Positions 23,615 through 32,123 of a stretch of 64,000 nt of DNA are shown piece after piece. Location: NCBI RefSeq assembly GCF_902497855.1, contig NZ_CABVHU010000008.1, positions 248,001 to 312,000 on the forward strand. Direction: 5' to 3'. Position numbers and translations under genes: made by a program. The notes beneath the pieces were generated by a model that was not told where the DNA came from, did no database searches, and worked only from the letters and a program-made list of their open reading frames with translations. Source of the DNA: Pseudomonas fluorescens (GTDB lineage Bacteria > Pseudomonadota > Gammaproteobacteria > Pseudomonadales > Pseudomonadaceae). Position 1 is the first letter of the stretch. Every line of letters starts with the position of its first letter.

Positions 23615-23628
23615 ATGTCGGCTGTGGT

Positions 23629-24681
23629 TTAGAGGTCGGCCAGGCCGTCGATCAGCGCCTGGTTCTGCTCGGGCGTACCGATGCTGATCCGCAGGAACTG
23701 GGCAATCCGCTCCTGCTTGAAGTGCCGGACGATCACACCCTGTTCGCGCAACTTCGCCGCCAGGCCCGCCGCATCGTGCTGCGGATGACGCGCGAAAATG
23801 AAGTTCGCCGCCGACGGCAACACTTCAAAGCCCTTCGCTTCCAATTGCCCGACCACCTTGTCGCGACTCTCGATCACCCACCGGCAAGTCTTGTCGAAGT
23901 GCTCGCGGTCCTCGAACGCTGCCGCCGCGCCCACAATCGCCAGGCGATCCAGCGGGTAGGAGTTGAAGCTGTTCTTGATCCGCTCCAGCGCCTCGATCAG
24001 GTCCGGATGGCCCACCGCCAGCCCCACCCGCAGACCCGCCAGAGAACGGGACTTGGACAACGTCTGGGTGACCAGCAGGTTCGGATAACGGTCCACCAGC
24101 GTGATCGCCGTCTCGCCACCAAAGTCGATGTAAGCCTCATCCACCACGACCACCGTATCCGGGCTGGCCTTGAGGATTTGCTCCACGGCATCCAGCGCCA
24201 GCAGGCAGCCGGTCGGCGCGTTCGGGTTAGGGAAAATGATCCCGCCGTTCGGTTTGGCGTAGTCCGCCGGATTGATCTGGAACTGCTCGTCCAGCGGTAC
24301 CGCGTCGAAGGCGATGCCGTACAACCCGCAGTAGACCGGGTAGAAGCTGTAGCTGATGTCCGGGAACAGCAGCGGCTGATCGTGTTGCAGCAGGCCGTGG
24401 AAGATGTGCGCCAGGACTTCATCGGAACCGTTGCCGAGGAACACCTGATTGCTCTGCACGCCGTAGTAGCTGGCGACTGCGTTTTTCAGCAGATCGCTGT
24501 TCGGGTCCGGGTACAGGCGCAGGTTGTCGTTCAGTTCGGTCTGCATCGCCGCCAGGGCCTTGGGCGATGGACCGTACGGATTTTCATTGGTATTGAGCTT
24601 CACCAGCTTGGCCAGTTTCGGCTGTTCGCCCGGCACGTAAGGCACCAGGTTCTTGACGAAGGGACTCCAGAATTTACTCAT
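23629..24681 (-). CDS. hisC: Histidinol-phosphate aminotransferase
   Basis: 350 residues. Fold type I aminotransferase with NENPYGPSP at the N-terminus, the cofactor Asp-Ala-Tyr in VVDEAYIDF (about 180-186), the PLP-binding Lys210 (TQTLSKSRSLAGLRVG) and a C-terminal substrate Arg in FLRISIGT. It converts imidazole-acetol phosphate to histidinol phosphate using glutamate. Two bases separate it from the hisD stop; last gene of the hisG-hisD-hisC run. Confidence 0.94.
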   Translation of the reverse strand: MSKFWSPFVKNLVPYVPGEQPKLAKLVKLNTNENPYGPSPKALAAMQTELNDNLRLYPDPNSDLLKNAVASYYGVQSNQVFLGNGSDEVLAHIFHGLLQHDQPLLFPDISYSFYPVYCGLYGIAFDAVPLDEQFQINPADYAKPNGGIIFPNPNAPTGCLLALDAVEQILKASPDTVVVVDEAYIDFGGETAITLVDRYPNLLVTQTLSKSRSLAGLRVGLAVGHPDLIEALERIKNSFNSYPLDRLAIVGAAAAFEDREHFDKTCRWVIESRDKVVGQLEAKGFEVLPSAANFIFARHPQHDAAGLAAKLREQGVIVRHFKQERIAQFLRISIGTPEQNQALIDGLADL

Positions 24682-24683
24682 GT

Positions 24684-26021
24684 TCAGTTGCCCTGCCCTT
24701 GTGGAAAGTCTTCGTCAACGATGCGGTATTCGGCACTGCGCGCGTGTGCGGTCAACGACTCGCCACGGGCCAGCACGGAAGCGGTCTTGCCCAGTTCGGA
24801 TGCACCCTGCTCGGAGCAGAAGATGATCGACGAGCGTTTCTGGAAGTCGTACACCCCCAGCGGCGAGGAGAATCGCGCGGTGCCGGAAGTCGGCAGCACG
24901 TGGTTCGGGCCGGCGCAGTAGTCGCCCAGGGCTTCGGAGGTGTGACGGCCCATGAAGATCGCACCGGCGTGACGAATCTGCGGCAGCCAGGCTTGTGGAT
25001 CGGCGACCGACAACTCCAGGTGCTCCGGCGCGATGCGGTTGGCCACTTCGATGGCCTGGTCCATGTCGCGAACCTTGATCAGCGCGCCACGGCCGTTGAT
25101 CGAGGTTTCGATGATCTCGGCGCGCTCCATGGTCGGCAGCAGCTTGGCGATGCTGGCGGCGACCTGGTCGAGGAACCCGGCGTCCGGGCTGACCAGGATC
25201 GCCTGGGCGTCTTCGTCGTGCTCGGCCTGGGAAAACAGGTCCATGGCAATCCAGTCCGGATCGGTCTTGCCGTCGCACACCACGAGGATTTCCGACGGGC
25301 CGGCGATCATGTCGATACCGACCTGGCCGAACACGTGGCGCTTGGCGGTAGCGACATAGATGTTGCCCGGCCCGACCACCTTGTCGACCTTGGGCACGCT
25401 TTCGGTGCCATACGCCAGCGCAGCGACCGCTTGTGCGCCACCGATGGTGAAGACGCGGTCGACACCGGCGATACAGGCCGCGGCCAGCACCAGCTCGTTG
25501 ATTTCACCGCGCGGAGTCGGCACCACCATGACCACTTCGGTCACGCCGGCCACCTTGGCCGGAATCGCGTTCATCAGCACCGAGGACGGGTACGACGCCT
25601 TGCCGCCCGGGACGTACAGGCCGGCGCGATCCAGCGGCGTGACCTTCTGGCCCAGCACGGTGCCATCGGCTTCGGTGTAACTCCAGGAATCCTGCTTCTG
25701 CTTTTCGTGGTAGCTGCGCACCCGGGCCGCGGCTTTTTCAAGGGCTTCGCGCTGGGGCACGGTGATCCGCGTCAGGGCCAGTTCCAGGCGTTCGCGGGGC
25801 AGGATCAGGTCGGCCATGGAGGCAACGTCCAGGCCGTCGAACTGCCGGGTGTAGTCCACCAGCGCCGCATCGCCACGCTCGCGCACGGTCTTGATGATGT
25901 CCAGCACGCGCTGATTGACCGAGTCGTCGGACACACTTTCCCAGCTCAGCAGATGATCCAGATGATGTGCGAAATCCGGGTCAGCAGCGTCGAGTCGGCG
26001 AATTGCAGTCGGTGCGGTCAT
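24684..26021 (-). CDS. hisD: Histidinol dehydrogenase
   Basis: 445 residues from the ATG at 26021; the open frame extends upstream to 26180 through the structured element but without family-like sequence. Motifs: GPGNIYVATAKRHVFG and IDMIAGPSEILVV (about 245-275), SQAEHDEDAQ (about 295), and HLELSV with ATGTARFSSPLGVYDF-like C-terminal part (TSGTARFSSPLGVYDFQ). It is a zinc enzyme that oxidises histidinol to histidine in two NAD-dependent steps. The large structured element precedes it. Confidence 0.95.
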   Translation of the reverse strand: MTAPTAIRRLDAADPDFAHHLDHLLSWESVSDDSVNQRVLDIIKTVRERGDAALVDYTRQFDGLDVASMADLILPRERLELALTRITVPQREALEKAAARVRSYHEKQKQDSWSYTEADGTVLGQKVTPLDRAGLYVPGGKASYPSSVLMNAIPAKVAGVTEVVMVVPTPRGEINELVLAAACIAGVDRVFTIGGAQAVAALAYGTESVPKVDKVVGPGNIYVATAKRHVFGQVGIDMIAGPSEILVVCDGKTDPDWIAMDLFSQAEHDEDAQAILVSPDAGFLDQVAASIAKLLPTMERAEIIETSINGRGALIKVRDMDQAIEVANRIAPEHLELSVADPQAWLPQIRHAGAIFMGRHTSEALGDYCAGPNHVLPTSGTARFSSPLGVYDFQKRSSIIFCSEQGASELGKTASVLARGESLTAHARSAEYRIVDEDFPQGQGN

Positions 26022-26049
26022 AGCGAGAGCCTCATAGAATTGGCAAAAA

Positions 26050-26345
26050 CTCAGGCGCCCGAAGGTGCGCTGACGTTTAATAACGATCGCGTTGGTACTG
26101 TGGTCGTGCCAGGCAAGGCGCAGGACGAAGGTAAGGGTTGTTTCCTTACCAAGTTCTGCAACGCAGCATGGCGCGGCCACAGTACCAACCCGCAGGGCCT
26201 TGCTCCAAAAGGCAGGCCGCTGCGCGTTTCTTACTTCTGAGAGAAGTTATTTCTACTACTACAAGTTGCCTTTTGGAGTAAGGCGCGGTCGTTATTAAAC
26301 GTCAGCGCACCTTCCCTGTCAGTCGTTTCCGCTTGGGCACCTGAG
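26050..26345. repeat. Three-way-junction inverted-repeat element between hisG and hisD
   Basis: The 377-base gap between hisG and hisD holds no gene but three nested inverted repeats. Stem P1 pairs 26061-26090 with 26285-26314 (30 pairs, 26 of them perfect in a row, one G-T). Arm P2 pairs 26091-26110 with 26170-26189 (20 pairs, two G-T), capped by a bulged stem 26120-26126/26153-26159 and hairpin 26130-26136/26144-26150. Arm P3 pairs 26197-26214 with 26267-26284 (18 pairs, one G-T) and contains hairpin ACTTCT-GAG-AGAAGT (26233-26247). Stems abut with no unpaired base on two sides of the junction and seven on the third. Outer flanks 26050-26060 and 26335-26345 pair as well (10 of 11). Identity unknown: structured RNA or MITE-like element. 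Confidence 0.85.
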
Positions 26346-26398
26346 AATTCTGGCTATGAGGCGGATAGACGGGCGCGACTCAACGTCGCGCAGGTGAA

Positions 26399-27034
26399 TC
26401 AGCCGCGGTGTCGAGACTCCACTGCCTTGCGCAGGGTGTCGATCAACGCCTGGATACGGGCGTGCTGCATTTTCATCGACGCCTTGTTGACGATCAGGCG
26501 GGAGCTGATGTCGGCGATGAAATCCTGGGGTTCCAGGCCATTGGCGCGCAGGGTGTTGCCGGTGTCGACCACGTCGATGATCTTGTCCGCCAGACCGATC
26601 AGCGGGGCCAGTTCCATCGAGCCGTAGAGCTTGATGATGTCGACCTGGCGGCCCTGTTCGGCGTAGTAGCGCTTGGCGACGTTGACGAATTTGGTCGCCA
26701 CCCGCAAACGGCCCTTGGGCTCGACATCGCCGACACGGCCGGCGGTCATCAGCTTGCAGAGGGCGATTCGCAGGTCCAATGGCTCGTACAAACCCTGGCC
26801 GCCGTATTCCATCAGCACATCTTTACCGGCGACGCCGAGGTCGGCGGCGCCATGCTCGACGTAAGTCGGCACATCGGTGGCGCGCACGATCAGCAGACGT
26901 ACATCTGCCTGGGTCGTGGGAATGATCAACTTGCGGCTCTTGTCCGGATTCTCGGTCGGCACGATGCCCGCTTCAGCCAGAAGCGGCAAGGTGTCGTCAA
27001 GGATGCGGCCCTTGGACAGTGCGATGGTCAACAT
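26399..27034 (-). CDS. hisG: ATP phosphoribosyltransferase, short form
   Basis: 211 residues, the short HisG that lacks the C-terminal regulatory domain and needs HisZ as partner; hisZ is not in this window. Motifs: LTIALSKGRILDDTLPLL at the start, EHGAADLGVAGKDVL (about 60-74) and the PRPP-binding DIVDTGNTLRANGL-like IDVVDTGNTLRANGL (about 147-161). It catalyses the first, feedback-regulated step of histidine synthesis. It lies 128 bases after murA on the same strand. Confidence 0.95.
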   Translation of the reverse strand: MLTIALSKGRILDDTLPLLAEAGIVPTENPDKSRKLIIPTTQADVRLLIVRATDVPTYVEHGAADLGVAGKDVLMEYGGQGLYEPLDLRIALCKLMTAGRVGDVEPKGRLRVATKFVNVAKRYYAEQGRQVDIIKLYGSMELAPLIGLADKIIDVVDTGNTLRANGLEPQDFIADISSRLIVNKASMKMQHARIQALIDTLRKAVESRHRG

Positions 27035-27162
27035 GGGAAACGTCAGTCCTTATCAGGCTACTGATGCCCGGTCGCAAATGGCGCCGGACACACATCGAGC
27101 CTGAAACAGGCTCGACTTGAAACGAAACCAACGGGCACGTCCCTGTGCCCATGCAACAGAAA
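27035..27162 (-). other. murA-hisG gap with two hairpins
   Basis: Contains TCGAGCCTG-AAA-CAGGCTCGA (27095-27115, perfect 9-bp stem) and GGGCAC-N6-GTGCCC (about 27130-27150). Neither has a clear T tract on the minus strand, so they look like attenuators or mRNA-processing or stability hairpins rather than strong terminators. No leader peptide rich in His was found. Confidence 0.5.
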
Positions 27163-28428
27163 CTAGCCCGGTACGCGGCGGATCTTGGCGCCGAGCATCT
27201 GCAGTTTCTCTTCGATGCACTCGTAGCCACGGTCTATGTGGTAGATGCGATCGATCAGGGTGTCGCCTTCGGCGATCAGCGCCGAGATGACCAGGCTGGC
27301 CGATGCCCGCAGGTCGGTGGCCATCACTGGCGCGCCCTTGAGCTTCTCGGTCCCGGTGACGATGGCAGTGTTGCCCTCGACCTGGATCTTGGCGCCCATG
27401 CGGTGCAGTTCATACACGTGCATGAAGCGGTTTTCGAAGATCGTCTCGATCACGGCACCGGTGCCTTCGGCAATGGCGTTGAGGGAGATGAACTGCGCCT
27501 GCATGTCGGTCGGGAACGCCGGGTACGGAGCCGTGCGCACGTTGACGGCTTTTGGCCGCTTGCCGTGCATGTTCAGCTCGATCCAGTCTTCGCCGCAGGT
27601 GATTTCGGCACCCGATTCACGCAGCTTCTCCAGGACGGCTTCGAGGATGGTCGGATCCGTGTCCTTGACCTTCACACGACCGCCGGTGACCGCCGCGGCC
27701 ACCAGGTAGGTGCCAGTCTCGATACGATCGGGCATTACCTTGTAGGTGGTCGGGTGCAGACGCTCGACGCCATCGATGGTGATGGTGTCGGTGCCGGCAC
27801 CGGTGATCTTGGCGCCCATGGCATTCAGGAAGTTCGCGAGGTCGATGACTTCAGGCTCGCGAGCGGCGTTTGCCAGCACGCTGCGGCCCTTGGCCAGTGC
27901 GGCGGCCATCATGATGTTTTCGGTGCCGGTCACGCTGACGGTATCGAAGAAGAAGTGCGCACCGCGCAGGCCGCCTTCAGGCGCCTTGGCCTTGATGTAG
28001 CCGCCTTCGACGTCGATGATTGCGCCCATGGCCTCAAGACCGCGGATGTGCAGGTCAACCGGACGCGAACCGATGGCGCAACCGCCAGGCAGTGCGACTT
28101 CGGCTTCACCGAAACGGGCAACCATCGGGCCCAGCACCAGGATCGATGCACGCATGGTCTTGACCAGTTCGTACGGGGCGATCAGGGTCTTGATGGTGCG
28201 CGGGTCGATTTCGACGCTGAGCTTCTCGTCGATCACAGGCTCAATGCCCATGCGACCGAACAGCTCGATCATGGTGGTGATGTCGTGCAGGTGCGGCAGG
28301 TTGGCAACGGTCACCGGGCCATCGCACAGCAAGGTGGCCGCCAGGATCGGCAGGGCAGAGTTCTTTGCCCCGGAGATGCGGATTTCGCCATCAAGACGAA
28401 CGCCACCGGTAATAATCAATTTATCCAT
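27163..28428 (-). CDS. murA: UDP-N-acetylglucosamine 1-carboxyvinyltransferase
   Basis: 421 residues. EPSP-synthase fold with Lys22 (ISGAKNSALPIL) and the fosfomycin-target Cys117 (LPGGCAIGSRPVDLH). It transfers enolpyruvate from PEP to UDP-GlcNAc, the first committed step of peptidoglycan synthesis. It follows the ibaG-like gene by 22 bases, continuing the mla-ibaG-murA order also seen in E. coli. Confidence 0.96.
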   Translation of the reverse strand: MDKLIITGGVRLDGEIRISGAKNSALPILAATLLCDGPVTVANLPHLHDITTMIELFGRMGIEPVIDEKLSVEIDPRTIKTLIAPYELVKTMRASILVLGPMVARFGEAEVALPGGCAIGSRPVDLHIRGLEAMGAIIDVEGGYIKAKAPEGGLRGAHFFFDTVSVTGTENIMMAAALAKGRSVLANAAREPEVIDLANFLNAMGAKITGAGTDTITIDGVERLHPTTYKVMPDRIETGTYLVAAAVTGGRVKVKDTDPTILEAVLEKLRESGAEITCGEDWIELNMHGKRPKAVNVRTAPYPAFPTDMQAQFISLNAIAEGTGAVIETIFENRFMHVYELHRMGAKIQVEGNTAIVTGTEKLKGAPVMATDLRASASLVISALIAEGDTLIDRIYHIDRGYECIEEKLQMLGAKIRRVPG

Positions 28429-28450
28429 AAGAATCTCGACGCCCTTGGGC

Positions 28451-28690
28451 TCAGGTGCGCTCGGCCCAGGCCGCGCTGCTGAAAAATTTCATAGTGACCG
28501 CATGGATGCTGCCATCGGTGATCCATGGGTTCAAATGGGCATAGACCTGCTGCTGACGCTTCACCGGGCTCAACGCCGCCAGTTCATCGCTAATCACGTT
28601 CAGCTGAAAGTTGCAGCCTTCGCCTTCAACTTCTACCAACGTTCCGGGCAGCTTTCCTTCAAGGAAGCTCTTTACTTCGGTGGCCTGCAT
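28451..28690 (-). CDS. BolA/IbaG family protein
   Basis: 79 residues from the ATG at 28690 (MQATEVKSFLEGKLPG); the upstream in-frame extension to 28795 is not family-like. BolA fold with GEGCNFQLNVIS and a conserved His in VYAHLNPWI. By position between mlaB and murA it is the IbaG (YrbA) type rather than BolA. These proteins bind 2Fe-2S clusters with monothiol glutaredoxins. Confidence 0.9.
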   Translation of the reverse strand: MQATEVKSFLEGKLPGTLVEVEGEGCNFQLNVISDELAALSPVKRQQQVYAHLNPWITDGSIHAVTMKFFSSAAWAERT

Positions 28691-28804
28691 GCTCAACCTC
28701 AATCGGCGCCCTGTGCGCGCGGGTCGGACATCATACAAAAAAGCCCCGCGCCTGCGAACCCCGGGAAGCAGGACTCTGACGGGGGGCTTGTTCATCGATG
28801 CTGG

Positions 28805-29110
28805 TTAGGGTTGCGCCAACAGCTCGGTCAATTCGCTGACCTGAGCGATTTCGCGCATGTCTTCCGGCATCCCACGGATGCTCCACGCCTTGCCGGCGGC
28901 CTCTGCATCGCGCATGAAGCACAGCAACAGCGACAAGCCGACGCTACTGGACTTCAAGACCTTCGAGCAATCGACCACCAGCGTAGCAGCCTTGCTGGAC
29001 TTGATCAGCGCCTGGCCCTGCTTGCGCAGGCCGGGACCGGTGCGGTAGTCCAGCATGCCGCTGAGCAGCAGCTCGCCGGCGTCATTCATGCGAATGGCCG
29101 ACACACTCAT
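28805..29110 (-). CDS. mlaB: STAS-domain protein MlaB
   Basis: 101 residues, a single STAS domain (LVVDCSKVLKSSSVGLSLLL). MlaB binds the MlaF ATPase and stabilises the MlaFEDB complex. The start at 29110 overlaps the mlaC stop (ATGA), so the two are translationally coupled. Confidence 0.9.
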   Translation of the reverse strand: MSVSAIRMNDAGELLLSGMLDYRTGPGLRKQGQALIKSSKAATLVVDCSKVLKSSSVGLSLLLCFMRDAEAAGKAWSIRGMPEDMREIAQVSELTELLAQP

Positions 29111-29760
29111 TGAGCTTGCTTCTCGGCGGCTTTTTCCGTGGTCACCTTGGCTTTGGCGACTTCCCCGGCCCAATTGTTGATGGTCTTGTCCAGGTCGTTG
29201 CCATTGCGCTGCATCGCGTCAGCGAACTGATCACGGAACAGCTTGCCGATGTTGATGCCGTTGATGATCACGTTGCGCACTTTCCACTCGCCGTTGATTT
29301 TCTCGAGTGTATAGGACACAGGATAGATCGAACCGCTGCTGCCCTTGACCGTCATGCCAACGCTTGTACGGTCGCCCGACTCATCCTTGGCAGGATCAAC
29401 AGTGATGCCCTGGTTGTTGTACTCGAGCAAGGCGTTGCCATAAAACTGGAACAGGCCCTTTTTGAAGTTTTCCTGAAACGTCTTCATTTGCTCAGGCGTG
29501 GCTTTGCGCGAGTACTTGACCGTCATGATGCTCTTGGAAATGCCCTCGGCATCCACGACGGGGCCGACGATAGTGTCCAGTGCCGTATAAAAATCCTTCG
29601 GATCCTGTTTGTACTTCTCTTTGTTGGCCGCCAGATCGGCCAGCATCCGGGTCGTCGTGTCCTTTATCAGATCGTGTGCCGACGGCGCCGCCACGGCGTT
29701 AGCCATCAACGGCAAGGCCGCGAGCAATATAAACAGGCCACGTCGCAAGGTAGAGATCAT
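29107..29760 (-). CDS. mlaC: Periplasmic phospholipid-binding protein MlaC (Ttg2D)
   Basis: 217 residues. Signal peptide RRGLFILLAALPLMANA, cleavage near AVA-APSAHD. The MlaC/Ttg2 fold follows (FSRKATPEQMK-like KYSRKATPEQMKTFQENFKK, then GEWKVRNVIINGINIGKLFR). It shuttles phospholipids between the outer membrane MlaA complex and the inner membrane MlaFEDB complex. MlaA is not in the window. Confidence 0.94.
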   Translation of the reverse strand: MISTLRRGLFILLAALPLMANAVAAPSAHDLIKDTTTRMLADLAANKEKYKQDPKDFYTALDTIVGPVVDAEGISKSIMTVKYSRKATPEQMKTFQENFKKGLFQFYGNALLEYNNQGITVDPAKDESGDRTSVGMTVKGSSGSIYPVSYTLEKINGEWKVRNVIINGINIGKLFRDQFADAMQRNGNDLDKTINNWAGEVAKAKVTTEKAAEKQAQ

Positions 29761-29771
29761 TCAAAAACTCC

Positions 29772-30239
29772 TCATTTGGCTTCTTTGCTAACGGTATTGA
29801 GCAGGAATTTACCGATCAGGTCCTCGAGCACCAGCGACGACTGGGTGTCGTGGATGGTCCCGCCATCCTTGAGCAAGCCTTCTTCGCCGCCCACGCTGAT
29901 ACCGATGTACTTCTCGCCCAACAGGCCAGCGGTCAGGATAGATGCAGTGGAATCGCTCGGCAGATTATCCACCGACTTTTCAAGCTGCATGGTCACTCGA
30001 CCGGTGAAACTGTCGCGGTCCAGATCGATCGCCGTGACCTTGCCGATGGTCACACCGGCCATGGTCACTTTAGCTCTGACCGTCAAACCGGCGATATTGT
30101 CGAAATAGGCATAAAGTTTATACGTATCGGTCGTAGCGCTCGGGGACAGGCCACTCACCCGCAACGCCAGCAACAGCAAAGCCAGGATGCCAGCCAGCAA
30201 GAAAAGGCCGACACCGATTTCCAGGGTGCGGTTTTGCAT
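29772..30239 (-). CDS. mlaD: MCE-domain protein MlaD (Ttg2C)
   Basis: 155 residues. One N-terminal membrane helix (about 8-27) and a single MCE domain (TDTYKLYAYFDNIAGLTVRA, KVTMAGVTIGKV). MlaD forms the hexameric ring on the periplasmic face of the complex. It starts on the base where mlaE ends. Confidence 0.94.
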   Translation of the reverse strand: MQNRTLEIGVGLFLLAGILALLLLALRVSGLSPSATTDTYKLYAYFDNIAGLTVRAKVTMAGVTIGKVTAIDLDRDSFTGRVTMQLEKSVDNLPSDSTASILTAGLLGEKYIGISVGGEEGLLKDGGTIHDTQSSLVLEDLIGKFLLNTVSKEAK

Positions 30240-31036
30240 CAGAAATCTCCAAACATCAAGGCGGTCAGAATAAAGTCCAGGCCGAGCACTGCCAAAGAGG
30301 CATACACCACGGTCTTGGTCGTGGCACGACTGATCCCCTCGGAAGTGGGCTCGCAGTCATAGCCTTGGAATACGGCGATCCAGGTCACGACAAAGGCGAA
30401 GACGATGCTTTTGATGATGCCGTTGAGCACATCGTCGGCAAAGGTCACGCTGTTCTGCATGTTCGACCAGTAGGAGCCTTCATAGACACCCAGCCAGTCG
30501 ACGGCCACCCACGAACCACCCCAGATACCCACCACGCTGAAAATCATCGCCAGCACCGGCAGGGAAATGAAGCCGGCCCACAGGCGCGGGGCGATGATGT
30601 ACTTGAGCGGGTCGACACCGATCATTTCCAGGCTGGACAATTGCTCGGTGGACTTCATGTTGCCGATTTCGGCCGTCAGGGCCGAACCCGCGCGCCCGGC
30701 GAACAGCAAGGCGGTGACCACCGGCCCCAATTCACGCAGCAACGTCAGCGCAACCATCTGCCCGACCGCCTGCTCCGATCCATAGCTGGACAGGATGTTG
30801 AACCCTTGCAGCGCCAGCACCATGCCGATGAACACCCCGGAGACCACGATGATCACCAGGGACATCACGCCCACCGAATGCAATTGCTTGACCAGCAGCC
30901 CGAAACCGCCGCCGATCCCGCCGCGGCCGAACAGGGCATGAAACAGGAATATCGCCGAACGGCCAAACACGCCCAGCACATCGATGCCGGAATGGCCGAA
31001 GCGACGCACTCGTTCTATCAGTGAAATCTTGCGCAT
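30239..31036 (-). CDS. mlaE: Lipid transport permease MlaE (Ttg2B)
   Basis: 265 residues. MlaE/YrbE permease with several membrane helices and the family signature ELGPVVTALLFAGRAGSALT (about 104-123) plus EIGNMKSTEQLSSLEMIGVDP. The ATG at 31036 overlaps the mlaF stop by one base (TGATG); a TTG one codon earlier is also possible. Confidence 0.94.
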   Translation of the reverse strand: MRKISLIERVRRFGHSGIDVLGVFGRSAIFLFHALFGRGGIGGGFGLLVKQLHSVGVMSLVIIVVSGVFIGMVLALQGFNILSSYGSEQAVGQMVALTLLRELGPVVTALLFAGRAGSALTAEIGNMKSTEQLSSLEMIGVDPLKYIIAPRLWAGFISLPVLAMIFSVVGIWGGSWVAVDWLGVYEGSYWSNMQNSVTFADDVLNGIIKSIVFAFVVTWIAVFQGYDCEPTSEGISRATTKTVVYASLAVLGLDFILTALMFGDF

Positions 31037-31845
31037 CAACGCTTCCCCAGAAGATCTGCGCGGAAATCCGTCGCTGGAAAGTGATAGGCGACCGGTCCGT
31101 CAGGTTCCCCCGTCATGAACTGACGGATACGGGGTTCACTGGAATTCATCAATTCGTCAGGCGTGCCCTGCCCCAATACCTGCCCGTCACCCACCACATA
31201 GATGTAGTCGGCAATGCTCGCCGTCTCGGCCAGGTCGTGGGACACCACGATGCTGGTGATGCCCAGCGCATCGTTGAGCAGGCGGATCAGGCGCACCAGC
31301 ACGCCCATGGCGATCGGGTCCTGACCGACAAAGGGCTCGTCATACATGAGGATCTGCGGGTCGAGGGCAATCGCCCGGGCCAGCGCAACACGGCGCTTCA
31401 TGCCGCCGGACAGTTCGTCAGGCATCAGGTCGATGGCGCCACGCAAGCCCACGGCCTGCAATTTGAGCAGGACAATGTCCCGGATCATTTCTTCCGGAAG
31501 CTCGGTATGAACCCGTAGCGGAAAGGCGACGTTCTCGAACACATCGAGATCGGTGAACAGCGCGCCGCTCTGAAACAGCACGCCCATGTGCTTGCGCGCA
31601 TCGAACAGGTCGCTGCGCGACAGCTTCGGCAGGTTCTGGCCGTTGACCCAGACTTCGCCCTTGGTCGGGCGCAATTGGGCGCCCATCAAACGCAACAGCG
31701 TGGTCTTGCCACACCCGGAAGGCCCCATGATGCCGGTGACCTTGCCGCGCGGTATACGGATATCGACGTTATTGAAAATGCTGCGCGCACCGCGCTTGAA
31801 GGTCAGTCCCTTCAGCTCGACCGCGTAGGCGTTATCGGCACTCAT
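31036..31845 (-). CDS. mlaF: ABC ATPase MlaF (Ttg2A)
   Basis: 269 residues. Walker A GPSGCGKTTLLRL (about 40-52), signature ELSGGMKRRVALARAI, Walker B ILMYDEPFVGQDP. Energises phospholipid movement by the Mla complex. First gene of mlaFEDCB-ibaG-murA; AAGGAG lies seven bases ahead of the start. Confidence 0.95.
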   Translation of the reverse strand: MSADNAYAVELKGLTFKRGARSIFNNVDIRIPRGKVTGIMGPSGCGKTTLLRLMGAQLRPTKGEVWVNGQNLPKLSRSDLFDARKHMGVLFQSGALFTDLDVFENVAFPLRVHTELPEEMIRDIVLLKLQAVGLRGAIDLMPDELSGGMKRRVALARAIALDPQILMYDEPFVGQDPIAMGVLVRLIRLLNDALGITSIVVSHDLAETASIADYIYVVGDGQVLGQGTPDELMNSSEPRIRQFMTGEPDGPVAYHFPATDFRADLLGKR

Positions 31846-32083
31846 CTAAACTCCTTGCGATGCAGCCTCTCACTCGGACGCCTGACTTTCTTGCGAAAGC
31901 ACATGCCTCCCCGGGCAGGGCCGAACTGGCGGCGAACTATATCACTGCATAGGCCAAGCGCCCAAGGCCCACGCCGGTTCATGTTCTGCCACATGGCAGG
32001 GCAAAAGCGTGTATTTGCAGGGATTAAGTAACAGGGAGTGACAAAGCGCGACGAACTTGCGTGAGGCTTTCGATCATAACCGT

Positions 32084-32089
32084 TATAAT
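32084..32089 (+). promoter_or_regulatory. Probable -10 element for kdsD
   Basis: TATAAT 34 bases ahead of the kdsD start, in the 278-base gap divergent from mlaF. No good -35 match is visible at the usual spacing. Confidence 0.4.
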
Positions 32090-32123
32090 CGCCGCCTTTT
32101 CATCAGGCTATACGATTCCCGAC

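Noticed and set aside
26050..26345. Insertion sequence or retron at the hisG-hisD element
   Set aside because: No transposase or reverse transcriptase frame lies in or near it, and I see no clear target duplication; kept as an unclassified structured element.
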